A DNA stretch of 64,000 bases. Origin: Burkholderia lata (GTDB lineage Bacteria > Pseudomonadota > Gammaproteobacteria > Burkholderiales > Burkholderiaceae). The DNA is taken from contig NZ_CABVQK010000006.1 in assembly GCF_902499335.1 (NCBI RefSeq), forward strand, positions 1 to 64,000, written 5' to 3'. Position numbers and translations under genes: made by a program. Below the pieces are notes generated by a model, which searched no databases, was not told the origin of the DNA, and was given only the letters and a program-made list of their open reading frames with translations. This document shows positions 54,542 to 63,230 of this stretch, in pieces (the first letter of the stretch is position 1; every line of letters begins with the position of its first letter).

Positions 54542-55444
54542 ATGAAATACCATCAGCTGAAAGCGTTCGTCACCGTCGCGGAAGAGGGGAGCATTCGCGC
54601 GGCCGCGCGGCGCCTGAACGTGTCGCCGGCGGCGCTGACGAAGGCGGTCAAGGAGCTGGAGATCGCGCTCGGCGTGTCGCTCGTCGTGCGCACCGCGCGC
54701 GGCGTGCAGCTCACCGCGTTCGGCCAGCAGTTGCAGGTGCGCGCGCGGCTGATCGTCGCCGAAATGCAGCGCGCCCGTGACGACATCGAGCAAGCGCAGG
54801 GCGCGATGACGGGCTCCGTCGCGGCGGCGATCACACCGGCCGCCGCGGTGACGATCCTGCCCGATGCGTTTCGCGCGTTCCGGCGCCGCTTCCCGGTGGC
54901 GCGCGTCAACCTGATCGAAGGCTTTCCGGGCGTTGCGCTGCCGCGCCTGCACGACGGCTCGCTCGATTTCGCGGTGGCCGTCGTCGTGCCCGAACTGCTG
55001 GCGGCTGAATTCGATCACGCGGAACTCTATGCGAGCCGGTCGCTGATCGTCGCCCGCAAGGGGCATCCGCTCGCCTCGGCCACGTCTCTCGCCGATCTCG
55101 TCGAGGCCGACTGGCTGATGAACCCGTCGCCGGAAAGCTCGACGCAGGTGCTGTTCAATTCATTCGTCGCGTACGGGCTGCCGGTGCCGGCGCGCGTCGT
55201 CGAATGTCCGAGCTTCGGGCTCGCACACAGCCTGATGACCGGTTGCGACCTGATCGCATCGATGCCCGAGCAACTACTGCAGGGCGAGTGGGCGCGCGAC
55301 CAGCTCGCGGTGCTGCCGATCCGCGAGCGCTTGCCGGGCGTCTCGGTGCAGGTCATCACGCGTCGCGACAGCCCGCTGACGCCGGCCGCGGCGATGCTGC
55401 TCGACTGCCTGCGCGATTCCGCTCGACGTAAGGGGCTGCGGTGA
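54542..55444 (+). CDS. LysR family transcriptional regulator
   Basis: The 300-residue protein begins MKYHQLKAFVTVAEEGSIRAA and has the helix-turn-helix NVSPAALTKAVKELE and the effector domain with the strand AAAITPAAAVTILPDAFRAF. The 183-base region to the divergent amidohydrolase gene contains its own and the target promoter. As usual for LysR proteins, it likely activates the divergent amidohydrolase-symporter operon in response to the substrate; this is inferred from position. Confidence 0.88.
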   Translation: MKYHQLKAFVTVAEEGSIRAAARRLNVSPAALTKAVKELEIALGVSLVVRTARGVQLTAFGQQLQVRARLIVAEMQRARDDIEQAQGAMTGSVAAAITPAAAVTILPDAFRAFRRRFPVARVNLIEGFPGVALPRLHDGSLDFAVAVVVPELLAAEFDHAELYASRSLIVARKGHPLASATSLADLVEADWLMNPSPESSTQVLFNSFVAYGLPVPARVVECPSFGLAHSLMTGCDLIASMPEQLLQGEWARDQLAVLPIRERLPGVSVQVITRRDSPLTPAAAMLLDCLRDSARRKGLR

Positions 55445-55653
55445 ACCGGTGCCCGTGGTTGGGAACCGTCATTGCATCGTTATCCTGACGATCAAGTGCG
55501 TGGCGTTGTCGTCGTCCGGCGGGCACGTGGCTTGCGCAGCGGGCACGCCATTCCGGCGCATGCCGCGCGAGCCGGTATCATAGCGGCCGGCCCGCCGCTT
55601 CGGCCGGCCTCCAACAACATCGCCATCCGGCATCCAGCAATCAGAGGCATTTC

Positions 55654-55974
55654 ATGACCAGTGCAACCCAATTCGACAACGTATCGGTCGTCAAGCGTGC
55701 GAACGTCTATTTCGACGGCAAGTGCGTGTCGCATACCGTGCTCTTCCCGGACGGCACGCGCAAGACGCTCGGCGTGATCCTGCCGTGCGCGCTCAACTTC
55801 GGCACGGACGCACCCGAATTGATGGAAGTGCAGGCCGGCAAGTGCCGCGTGAAGCTCGACGGCAGCAGCGAATGGCAGACCTACGGCGCCGGCGAATCGT
55901 TCTCGGTGCCGGGCAAGAGCCGCTTCGACATCGAAGTGCTCGAGACGCTCGATTACGTCTGCAGCTACCTGTAA
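55654..55974 (+). CDS. ppnP: pyrimidine/purine nucleoside phosphorylase
   Basis: The 106-residue protein is a small single-domain cupin of the DUF1255/YaiE family, now known as PpnP, which phosphorolyses a broad range of nucleosides to base and ribose-1-phosphate. Visible are the family segments [28 protein letters not shown] and the cupin strand [19 protein letters not shown]. The length is slightly above that of the E. coli enzyme (94 residues). It is a stand-alone gene followed by a hairpin. Confidence 0.92.
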
Positions 55975-55999
55975 CACGCAAGCGCGCAGCAAAAGAAAA

Positions 56000-56019
56000 A
56001 GCCCCGCCGAAGCGGGGCT
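56000..56019. terminator. hairpin terminator between ppnP and a convergent gene
   Basis: AGCCCCGC (56000-56007) pairs with GCGGGGCT (56012-56019) around CGAA. The A-run just before it (55995-56000) becomes a T-run for the minus-strand gene at 56066-56401; it can also stop ppnP transcription. Confidence 0.8.
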
Positions 56020-56065
56020 GGTCGCAAGCGGATGGCACCCAGGCCATCCGGAGCGCCTGTTCTCT

Positions 56066-56401
56066 TTACAGGCAGGCGTTGATGTCGCCGGCCGACGATG
56101 CATCGCCGCCGCGGAAACCGACCCAGGTCTTCGCGTTGCCGGCGTTGGCCGGGCGGACCACGGCGGCAGCGCCGTTCGGCGGCTGCTGGCCCGGCGCATA
56201 CACGGCCATTGCGAGGCCGTTTGCCAGTTCATACTGCGACGTCACTTGTTGTTGCGACTTGTCGGCCCACGTCTTGGCGATGCACTGCGCCACTTGATCT
56301 GCGGGCTTTTGGCTTTGTCCCACGTTCTGCAGGGCAGAATCGGCTGCATGAGCAGAAAATGCCACGGTCAATGCGATGAGCGGTAGGTATTTAGCGTTCA
56401 C
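56066..56401 (-). CDS. small exported protein of unknown function
   Basis: The 111-residue protein starts with GTG at 56401 behind a strong GAGGGAG and has a clear signal peptide (LPLIALTVAFSAHA, cleavage after AHA near residue 19). The mature part is Gln/Ala-rich, with two cysteines (VAQCIAKTW near 40 and the penultimate residue). No family is recognised. It may be periplasmic and disulfide-bonded. A terminator closes the gene. Confidence 0.75.
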   Translation of the reverse strand: MNAKYLPLIALTVAFSAHAADSALQNVGQSQKPADQVAQCIAKTWADKSQQQVTSQYELANGLAMAVYAPGQQPPNGAAAVVRPANAGNAKTWVGFRGGDASSAGDINACL

Positions 56402-56881
56402 GTTATCTCCCTCGAGTCGTGATTGATTGAGTGGGATGCGCAGCAGGACTGCGTAACAGTGAGATCGCATCAGGCGAGCACGGTTCCGGCTATTCCGAAA
56501 CAAGTTGTTAACGCGCTTGCCAAATGGCGGCTGCGATGCAGTGCACTTTGCTGCGGCACGGCATGCGTCGTGTGCGGCACGACGTCATGCGCTGCGTGGT
56601 CGGCGCGCAGCCCGGTCGTGTGGTGACGTGACGGTCGCGGCGAACGGCATGTGTCTGCATGCCGTGCCGCGACTCTTTATTTGATCGCGAAGTGGAATGG
56701 CTGATTGGTGGCCCCGTCGCATGAGCACCATGATGACAAACTTTCGCCCGTCGAATTGTTAACCAACTTTAAACACGGAAAGCGGCGGAAAGCGATGCGG
56801 CACGCGAGGGGCGTGCCGCATCGTGCAGCGAATCGAGACGAGCGGGTCGTGCGCGGCTAGGGTGCCGCGCAGCGCGGTGGG
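56402..56881. other. 480-nt gap without a gene
   Basis: This stretch between the exported-protein gene and the end of the ClC gene holds the promoter of the former and a strong hairpin (56795-56821) but no supported reading frame. Two TTGTTAAC-like words (about 56505 and 56757) are visible. Confidence 0.45.
56795..56821 (-). terminator. 11-bp hairpin after the ClC gene
   Basis: ATGCGGCACGC (56795-56805) and GCGTGCCGCAT (56811-56821) are perfect complements around a five-base loop, 60 bases downstream of the clc-like stop on the minus strand. It is followed only by scattered T residues (TTTCC), but its stability and position make a terminator likely. Confidence 0.6.
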
Positions 56882-58669
56882 TCAGCCGGCCTTGCGCGTG
56901 CCGATGTCGCGCAGGTTGGCGGGGACGATCGGGCGGAAGCGCTCGCGCTTCTGTTCGTCGTCGAAGTGCTGGAGCGCGGGCTTGATCAGGTCGCTGCGCG
57001 ACACGATGCCGGTGATGCGCATCGATTGCTCGTCGGCGACGACGGGCAGGCGCTCGAGCCCGAGCATCGCGAGCCGCGACGCCACGACACGGCACGTTTC
57101 GTGCGCCTGCGCGACGGCAGGGGCGCGGTTGGCGAACGCACCCGAGATCGGCGTGTCGGCCGCAGCCTGTGTGCGCTGCGCATCGAGCGTCGCGCGATCG
57201 ACGAGACCGAGCAGGCGGCCGTTCTGCACGACCGGGTACGCACGGTGCGTCTGCTTCGCGCCGAAGTACTGCGACTCGACGGTATCGAGCGTCGCTGCGC
57301 CGTCGACCGCGACGAGCCGGTCGGCGGACGTCATCACTTCGCCGATGTCGTGTCGCTCGAGCGGATCGACGCCGTACTCGCGATAGATGTGGTAGCCGCG
57401 GCGTGCGATCTTTTCCGTCATGATCGAGCGCTTCATCACGATGGTCGAGAAGCCGTGCGCGACGAGCGTCGCCGCGAGCAGCGGCAGCAGTGCGTTCGCG
57501 TCATGCGTGAGGCCGAACGCGAACACGATCGCGGTCAGCGGGGCGCCGAGCGTTGCACCGAGTGTCGCGGCCATGCACACGAGCGGCCACAGCGCCGGGT
57601 CGCCGCCCGGCAGCATCGGCGACAGCACGGTGCCGAGGCCGGCGCCGAGCATCAGCAGCGGCGCGAGCACACCGCCCGACGTGCCCGAGCCGAGCGCGAT
57701 CACCCACATCACGGCCTTCACGATCAGCAGCGCGAGCGCGATCTTCAATGCGATGTGCTGATGCAGCAGGTCGCCGATCACGTCGTAGCCGACGCCGAGC
57801 GCGCGCGGCTCGAGCCAGCCGCCGATGCCGATCACGATCGCGCCGAGCGCAGGCCACCACATCCAGTGCACCGGCAGCTTCGCGAAGGTGTCCTCGACGC
57901 GATACAGCGCAGCCGACAGGCCGCACGCGAGGATGCCCGACAGCAGGCCTGCGACGATGCACGACAGCAGCGCGACGGGTGTCGGCGCGGCCGTCGTCAG
58001 CGGAAACAGCGGATCGACGCCGAAGAACACGGCGCGGGCGAAACCGGCCACCGCGCAGGCGAGCGCGACCGGCAGGAAACTGCGCGGACGCCATTCGAAC
58101 AGCAGCAGTTCGACCGCGAGCAGCACGGCGGCGACCGGCGTGCCGAACACGGCCGTCATGCCGGCAGCGGCACCGGCGACGAGCAGCGTCTTGCGCTCGG
58201 CGGCGGTCACGTGCACGCACTGCGCGATCAGCGACCCGAGCGCGCCGCCCGTCATGATGATCGGGCCTTCGGCGCCGAACGGGCCGCCGCTGCCGATCAC
58301 GACGCCGGACGACAGCGGCTTGAGGATCGCGACCTTCGGCGACATGCGGCTCTTGCCGAACAGGATCGCCTCGATTGCTTCGGGAATGCCGTGGCCGCGG
58401 ATCTTTTCCGAACCGAAGCGCGCCATCATCCCGACGATCAGCCCGCCGATCACCGGGATCACGATCACCCATGCGCCGAGCGTATTGTTCGCTGGCGAAC
58501 GGTCGACGAACGAGAACTGCTGGTAGAAGAACAGGTTCGTGAACAGGTGGATCAGGCTCAACAGCACGAATGCGGCCAGCGTGCTGAGCAGGCCGATCCC
58601 GGCGGCAAGCAACGCGATCCTGGGCAGGCGGTCGTTGGTCGCGAAATCGCGTTTGTGTGGTGCGTTCAT
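56882..58669 (-). CDS. ClC family chloride channel/antiporter with CBS domains
   Basis: The 595-residue protein has a ClC membrane domain (about 18-440) with the selectivity and gating motifs GSGGPFGAEGP (Glu at the gating position) and GSGTSGGVLAP, and two C-terminal CBS domains (about 450-580: DIGEVMTSADRLVAVD and ERLPVVADEQSMRITGIVSR). It is a homodimeric Cl- channel or Cl-/H+ exchanger in the inner membrane, tied to acid resistance or anion homeostasis. It starts 20 bases after the stop of a MarR gene and is co-transcribed with it. A matching operator lies upstream of both this operon and the HPP gene. Confidence 0.93.
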   Translation of the reverse strand: MNAPHKRDFATNDRLPRIALLAAGIGLLSTLAAFVLLSLIHLFTNLFFYQQFSFVDRSPANNTLGAWVIVIPVIGGLIVGMMARFGSEKIRGHGIPEAIEAILFGKSRMSPKVAILKPLSSGVVIGSGGPFGAEGPIIMTGGALGSLIAQCVHVTAAERKTLLVAGAAAGMTAVFGTPVAAVLLAVELLLFEWRPRSFLPVALACAVAGFARAVFFGVDPLFPLTTAAPTPVALLSCIVAGLLSGILACGLSAALYRVEDTFAKLPVHWMWWPALGAIVIGIGGWLEPRALGVGYDVIGDLLHQHIALKIALALLIVKAVMWVIALGSGTSGGVLAPLLMLGAGLGTVLSPMLPGGDPALWPLVCMAATLGATLGAPLTAIVFAFGLTHDANALLPLLAATLVAHGFSTIVMKRSIMTEKIARRGYHIYREYGVDPLERHDIGEVMTSADRLVAVDGAATLDTVESQYFGAKQTHRAYPVVQNGRLLGLVDRATLDAQRTQAAADTPISGAFANRAPAVAQAHETCRVVASRLAMLGLERLPVVADEQSMRITGIVSRSDLIKPALQHFDDEQKRERFRPIVPANLRDIGTRKAG

Positions 58670-58689
58670 CGGCGTGGAAAAAACAAGGG

Positions 58690-59103
58690 TCAGTAATCGA
58701 TCTGGGGAACCTGGAACGCGTCCTTGAGCGACTTCAGCTCGGCGCGATGCATGGCCGCGAGGCGGGCGAGCAGCGTCTCGCCGGCTGGCTCGAGGTGGAC
58801 CTCGACCTGCCGGCGATCCGCTTCGCTCGTCTTGCGCTTCACGAGGCCGAGCGCTTCGCAGCGCGTGACCAGCGCGACGACGCCGTGATGCTGCGCCTGC
58901 AGGCGTTCCGCGAGTTCGCCGATGGTCGCCCATTCGCGATGCGGGTAGCCCTTGATGTGCAGCAGCAGCAGGTATTGCAGCGGCGTCACGCCTTCGCTTT
59001 GCGCGGCGCGTTCGGAGAAGCGCTCGAAGCGGCGCATCTGGTAGCGGAACTCGGACAGTTGCTGGAAATCGCTTTTCGCCAGCGCGCGTCGGGTATCGTT
59101 CAT
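58690..59103 (-). CDS. MarR family transcriptional regulator
   Basis: The 137-residue protein has the MarR winged helix (EGVTPLQYLLLLHIKGYPH, then WATIGELAERLQAQHHGVVALV, RCEALGLVKRKTSEADRRQVEVHL) with flanking dimerisation helices. The ATG at 59103 gives the normal family start. It is the first gene of the marR-clc operon. The inverted-repeat site at 59141-59159 in its promoter has a near copy at 60467-60485 in front of the HPP gene, so this protein probably represses both operons; its ligand is unknown. Confidence 0.88.
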   Translation of the reverse strand: MNDTRRALAKSDFQQLSEFRYQMRRFERFSERAAQSEGVTPLQYLLLLHIKGYPHREWATIGELAERLQAQHHGVVALVTRCEALGLVKRKTSEADRRQVEVHLEPAGETLLARLAAMHRAELKSLKDAFQVPQIDY

Positions 59104-59140
59104 CGAGGTCGGTCGGACAGTCAGTTTCGGTAGCGGGTAA

Positions 59141-59159
59141 TATATCACAACATGATATA
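59141..59159. promoter_or_regulatory. operator upstream of the marR-clc operon
   Basis: TATATCACAACATGATATA is an inverted repeat (7-bp arms TATATCA/TGATATA, five-base centre) 38 bases upstream of the marR start. It is the partner of the site at 60467-60485 (17 of 19 positions identical in the same orientation). Confidence 0.7.
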
Positions 59160-59235
59160 AATGGCCGAATTTCGGCGAATGGAGTGCATTCTGCGTTGCA
59201 CCGGCCGTTACGTGCCGTTACGTGCGCCGCATGCG

Positions 59236-60411
59236 TTACGCGGCCTCGAGCATTTGCGTCTGCCGATAAAGGCCCGTGACGAGATCCGTCTGGGTAATGA
59301 TTCCGACGAGCCGGCGCGATGCATCGACGACCGGAATGTGGTGGTGGCCCGAATGTGTAAACAGCGGGACGAGCGCGGTGATCGGCATCGTTTCCGGCAC
59401 GCACGCGACGTCGCGCGTCATCACGGTGGCGACGCTCGCCGGCTGGCCGCCGAACGATTGCGGCAGCCGCGCGGACAGGCGTTGCCACAGCGGGGTCGGG
59501 CGGCGCAACTGGCGCGTGAGGTCGGCGCGCGTGACGATGCCGGCCAGGCGGCCGTCGCCGTCGACGACGGGCAGCGCCTTCACGCGGTGGCGGTCGAGCA
59601 GCGTGAGCGCGGCCGTCACCGACGTGGACGGCGCGACTTCGATCGCGTTCTTTGTCATCAGGTCGGCGCACGAGAGCTGGCCGAACGTGCGCGTATACGC
59701 CTGCATCTCGGTTTCGCGCAGCAGCGCTTCGAGATCGTCCGGATCGACGTCGAGCCATTCGCCGCGGCGCTTCAGCACCGCGTCGAGGTCGCCGCGCGTG
59801 AAGCCGCCGCGCGCCGGTGCAGCGCCGCCTGCTTGCGGTTTCGTTTCAGGCCGCACGCCGCCGTGCGGGTAGCGATGCCCGGTCAGCGCGTGATACGCGA
59901 GCGCGGCCGACAGCAGGACGGCCGATTGCAGCGCGATCGGCTCCAGCACGAAGCTGAACCCGAGCGAATGGATCGCCGGGCCGCCGACCACGGCCGTCAG
60001 CGCAACGGCGCCCGACGGCGGGTGCACGCAGCGCAGCACGAACATGCCGCCGATCGCGCACGCGATCGCGACCGCGGCGGCCGTGATCGGATCGGCGATC
60101 CATTGTGCGCACGCGACACCGACCGTCGCCGCGACGAGATTGCCGCCGATGATCGACCACGGCTGTGCGAGCGGGCTCGCCGGCACCGCGAACAGCAGCA
60201 CGGCCGACGCGCCCATCGGTGCGACGAGCAGCGGCACGAGGCCCGGCACGCCGGGCAGCAGCCGCATCGTCACGCCGACCGTCGCGATGCCGACGAGCGC
60301 GCCCGTGCACGAGCGCAGGCGCTCGCGCCAGCCCAGCGACATCGGATGGGGAATGAAGCTGTGCAGCCATTGCCGCAACGTGCGGCGCGACGAAGGGGAG
60401 CCTGACGACAT
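59236..60411 (-). CDS. HPP family membrane protein with CBS domains
   Basis: The 391-residue protein has four to five hydrophobic helices in an HPP domain (about 25-170; the name-giving motif is CVHPPSGAVALTAV), then a linker, and two CBS domains (about 245-385: ADLMTKNAIEVAPSTSVTAAL and VMTRDVACVPETMPITALV). HPP proteins are membrane carriers or channels; in chloroplasts and cyanobacteria members transport nitrite. CBS domains suggest nucleotide sensing, as in the neighbouring ClC. It lies 76 bases upstream of the marR-clc promoter on the same strand and has its own promoter with the shared operator. Confidence 0.88.
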   Translation of the reverse strand: MSSGSPSSRRTLRQWLHSFIPHPMSLGWRERLRSCTGALVGIATVGVTMRLLPGVPGLVPLLVAPMGASAVLLFAVPASPLAQPWSIIGGNLVAATVGVACAQWIADPITAAAVAIACAIGGMFVLRCVHPPSGAVALTAVVGGPAIHSLGFSFVLEPIALQSAVLLSAALAYHALTGHRYPHGGVRPETKPQAGGAAPARGGFTRGDLDAVLKRRGEWLDVDPDDLEALLRETEMQAYTRTFGQLSCADLMTKNAIEVAPSTSVTAALTLLDRHRVKALPVVDGDGRLAGIVTRADLTRQLRRPTPLWQRLSARLPQSFGGQPASVATVMTRDVACVPETMPITALVPLFTHSGHHHIPVVDASRRLVGIITQTDLVTGLYRQTQMLEAA

Positions 60412-60466
60412 GGACGGTAAGCGGTAAAAGTGACTGCGCGGAGGCGCGCAGCGACAAGCCGCGAAT

Positions 60467-60485
60467 TATATCGTGTTGTGATACA
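60467..60485. promoter_or_regulatory. operator upstream of the HPP gene
   Basis: On the minus strand the site reads TGTATCACAACACGATATA, matching the marR-clc operator at 17 of 19 positions. It lies 55 bases upstream of the HPP start in a 364-base divergent region that also carries the LysR promoter. It is the likely binding site of the MarR protein encoded at 58690-59103. Confidence 0.65.
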
Positions 60486-60775
60486 AATTGTCGCGCTGCA
60501 TCAAGCCGTTGCACGTGCGCGACGCGAATGCCTTGCAAAAACCTTTCATTCGATGAGAGCTTTGGGGGCGGGGCAATCGCGCAAATTTGTCTGCAGCGGC
60601 GTACAATTCGGGCCACTGAATCCCCCGTCATGCCAGAACCACGTACGCGATGCCCGCTCTCCCGCCTTTCTCCCGGCACGGTGATCGATACGACGTGGTT
60701 CGCGGCCGCGTTCCGTTCCCCACCTGACGCGAGCGCTGCCGACGCCTCCCCACTGACTCTCCCCAAGCCAATTCA

Positions 60776-61744
60776 ATGGACATGCTCGAAAACATGCGCC
60801 TGTTCGTGCGCGTTGTCGAAGCCGGCAGTTTTACTGCGGTCGCGAAGGAAATCGACGCGACCACCGCGCAGGTGTCGCGCGCGGTATCGAACCTCGAAGC
60901 GCACGTACAGACGCGGCTGCTGCATCGCACGACGCGCCACCTCGGCCTCACCGAAAGCGGCGAACGCTATTTCGAGCGCGCGAAATCGATCCTCGCGGAA
61001 ATCGACTACGCGAACGCGGAGGCGCGCAACGCGCTGCTGCGGCCGAGCGGCAAGATGCGCATCCATGCGATGACGGGGCTCGGGCAGAGTCATGTCGTGT
61101 CGTCGATCGTCCGCTACCAGGAGGACAACCCCGACGTGTCGGTCGAGCTGACGCTCGCGCAGCGGATGCCGAATCTCGTCGAGGAGGGCTACGACGTATC
61201 GATCGTGACGGCGTCGCAGCTGCCCGATTCGGGCTACGTCGCGCAGACCTGCGGCACGAGCTGCAGCGTGCTCGTCGCGTCGCGCGAATACCTGGCGCGC
61301 CACGGCACGCCGCAATCGCCCGATGAATTGCCGAACCACGTGTGCCTGCGCCTCGATACGCCCGCGTCGCCGGCCGGCGAATGGCGGCTCGAGCGCAACG
61401 ATGGCGAGGAGGCCGTCTACGAGCTGCAGCCCGCGCCTTTCCAGGTCAACGTGCCGGACGCGCTGTGCGTCGCGGTGCGCGCCGGGCGCGGGATCGCGTG
61501 CGTCGCGTTGTATACGGTGCTCGACGACATCCGCGAAGGGCGGCTGATTCGCGTGCTGCCCGACTACCGGCTGCAGACGGTGAGCGTGTATGCCGTCTAC
61601 GCGACGCGCCGCTATCTCGATGCGAAGATCCGCACGTTCCTCGACCACCTGCGCACGACGCTCACGCCCGCACTGGAAAACGACCTGCGCGAACTCGACC
61701 GGTTGACCACCGAGCAGACGCCGGGCGGCCGCAAGCACGCTTGA
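60776..61744 (+). CDS. LysR family transcriptional regulator
   Basis: The 322-residue protein starts MDMLENMRLFVRVVEAGSFT and has the helix-turn-helix ATTAQVSRAVSNLEAHVQTRL and the CrgA-type effector domain with GKMRIHAMTGLGQSHVVSSI. It is divergent from the HPP gene and convergent with the MFS transporter gene (49 bases between the stops). Its target is not evident; the region upstream also contains the HPP operator. Confidence 0.88.
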   Translation: MDMLENMRLFVRVVEAGSFTAVAKEIDATTAQVSRAVSNLEAHVQTRLLHRTTRHLGLTESGERYFERAKSILAEIDYANAEARNALLRPSGKMRIHAMTGLGQSHVVSSIVRYQEDNPDVSVELTLAQRMPNLVEEGYDVSIVTASQLPDSGYVAQTCGTSCSVLVASREYLARHGTPQSPDELPNHVCLRLDTPASPAGEWRLERNDGEEAVYELQPAPFQVNVPDALCVAVRAGRGIACVALYTVLDDIREGRLIRVLPDYRLQTVSVYAVYATRRYLDAKIRTFLDHLRTTLTPALENDLRELDRLTTEQTPGGRKHA

Positions 61745-61793
61745 CGATCCGCGCGGGTGCGCGCCGCACGAACCGCACGCGCCGTGGCGAGGT

Positions 61794-63158
61794 TCATGCG
61801 CGCGACGCGATGCGAATCCGCTCGAAGCGTCCCGCGAGCCATCCGTACGCGGCAATGCCGATCAGCCCGTGCGCGGCGACGAACCACAATGCGCCGGCGA
61901 ACGAGCCGGTGCTGGCGACGAAGTAGCCGATCACGAGCGGCGTGACGATCCCGGCGATGTTGCCGAGGCCGTTGAACACGCCGCCGCTCAGCCCGACCAT
62001 CCCTTCCGGCGCGGTGTCGGCGAGCACGGCCCAGCCGACCGCCGCGAGCCCCTTGCCGAAGAACGCGATCGTCATCAGTGCGATCACGACCGCGTTCGAC
62101 GACGCGCCGTTCGCGAGCACCAGCAGCGTCGCCATTGCCATCCCCACGACGAACGGCGTCTTGCGTGCTTTCGACGGGTGCATGCCGCGCCGGATCAGCC
62201 AGTCCGACAGCACGCCGCCGAGCACGCCGCCCGTGAACCCGCAGATCGCCGGCAGCGCGGCGACCCAGCCGGCCTCCATGATCGTCATCCCGCGTCCCTT
62301 GATCAGGTAGATCGGGAACCACGTGATGAAGAAGTAGGTGAGTGCGGTGATGCAGTACTGGCCGATGTAGATCGCCCACAGGTTCCGGTGGCGGAACAGT
62401 TGCGACACGTCGTGCCACGACACGCGCGGCCGATGGCGCACGCGGTTCGCTTCGAGATCGACGAGCGCGCCGTGCGCACGCAGGTAGTCGCGTTCCGCGT
62501 CGCTTACACGCGGGTGGCCGTGCGGCTCGCGATACCACGCGAACCACAGCGCGGCGAGCGCGATGCCGAGCATCCCCATCCACAGGAACACGTGCTCCCA
62601 GCCGAGCGCATGCGTGAGCCAGGCCATTGCGGGCGTGAACAGCACGACGGCCATGTACTGCGCCGAATTGAACAGCGCCGACGCCGTGCCGCGTTCGGCG
62701 GTCGGAAACCAGCACGCGACGATTCTCGAGTTGGCCGGGAACGCCGGCGATTCGACGAGGCCGAGCATGAAGCGCATGACGAACAGCGCGAGCGTCGCGG
62801 ACGCGCCCGGCACGGCGAGCCAGCCGACCGTACCCTGCAGCATCGTGAAGACCGACCACAGCAGCAGGCTCAGGCCGTACACGCGCCGTGCGCCGAAGCG
62901 GTCGAGCAGCCAGCCGCCCGGGATCTGGCCGATTGCATAGGCCCATGCGAACGCGGAAAAGACGATGCCGAGCTGCACGGGCGTCAGCCCGAGGTCGTGC
63001 GCGACGCCGGTGCCGGCGATCGACATCGTCGCGCGATCCGCGTAGTTGATGACGGTGACCGCAAAAATCAGCGCGAGAACCGCATAGCGGACGCGGCCGA
63101 TCGTGCGCGAGGTGGCGGGCGACGCGGCGAGCGCGGCGCCGCTGGATCGATTGGGCAT
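61794..63158 (-). CDS. ACS family MFS transporter (sugar-acid type)
   Basis: The 454-residue protein has twelve helices and the anion:cation symporter motifs: INYADRATMSIAGTGVAHDLGL in helix 1 and its loop, FAWAYAIGQIPGGWLLDRFGARR between helices 2 and 3, and ACWFPTAERGTASALFNSAQYM in the helix 4-5 region. Similar proteins (GudP, GarP, ExuT) import glucarate, galactarate or hexuronates. AGGAG precedes the ATG at 63158. It starts 72 bases after the 2-hydroxyacid dehydrogenase gene on the same strand, so the pair probably takes up and reduces or oxidises a hydroxy acid. Confidence 0.88.
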   Translation of the reverse strand: MPNRSSGAALAASPATSRTIGRVRYAVLALIFAVTVINYADRATMSIAGTGVAHDLGLTPVQLGIVFSAFAWAYAIGQIPGGWLLDRFGARRVYGLSLLLWSVFTMLQGTVGWLAVPGASATLALFVMRFMLGLVESPAFPANSRIVACWFPTAERGTASALFNSAQYMAVVLFTPAMAWLTHALGWEHVFLWMGMLGIALAALWFAWYREPHGHPRVSDAERDYLRAHGALVDLEANRVRHRPRVSWHDVSQLFRHRNLWAIYIGQYCITALTYFFITWFPIYLIKGRGMTIMEAGWVAALPAICGFTGGVLGGVLSDWLIRRGMHPSKARKTPFVVGMAMATLLVLANGASSNAVVIALMTIAFFGKGLAAVGWAVLADTAPEGMVGLSGGVFNGLGNIAGIVTPLVIGYFVASTGSFAGALWFVAAHGLIGIAAYGWLAGRFERIRIASRA

Positions 63159-63230
63159 GCGTGTCTCCTGGCCTCCGTCGCGCGGAGGCATCCGGTGTTG
63201 TAACGGGGGCCGCCGTGCGGCGTGTGGCGA

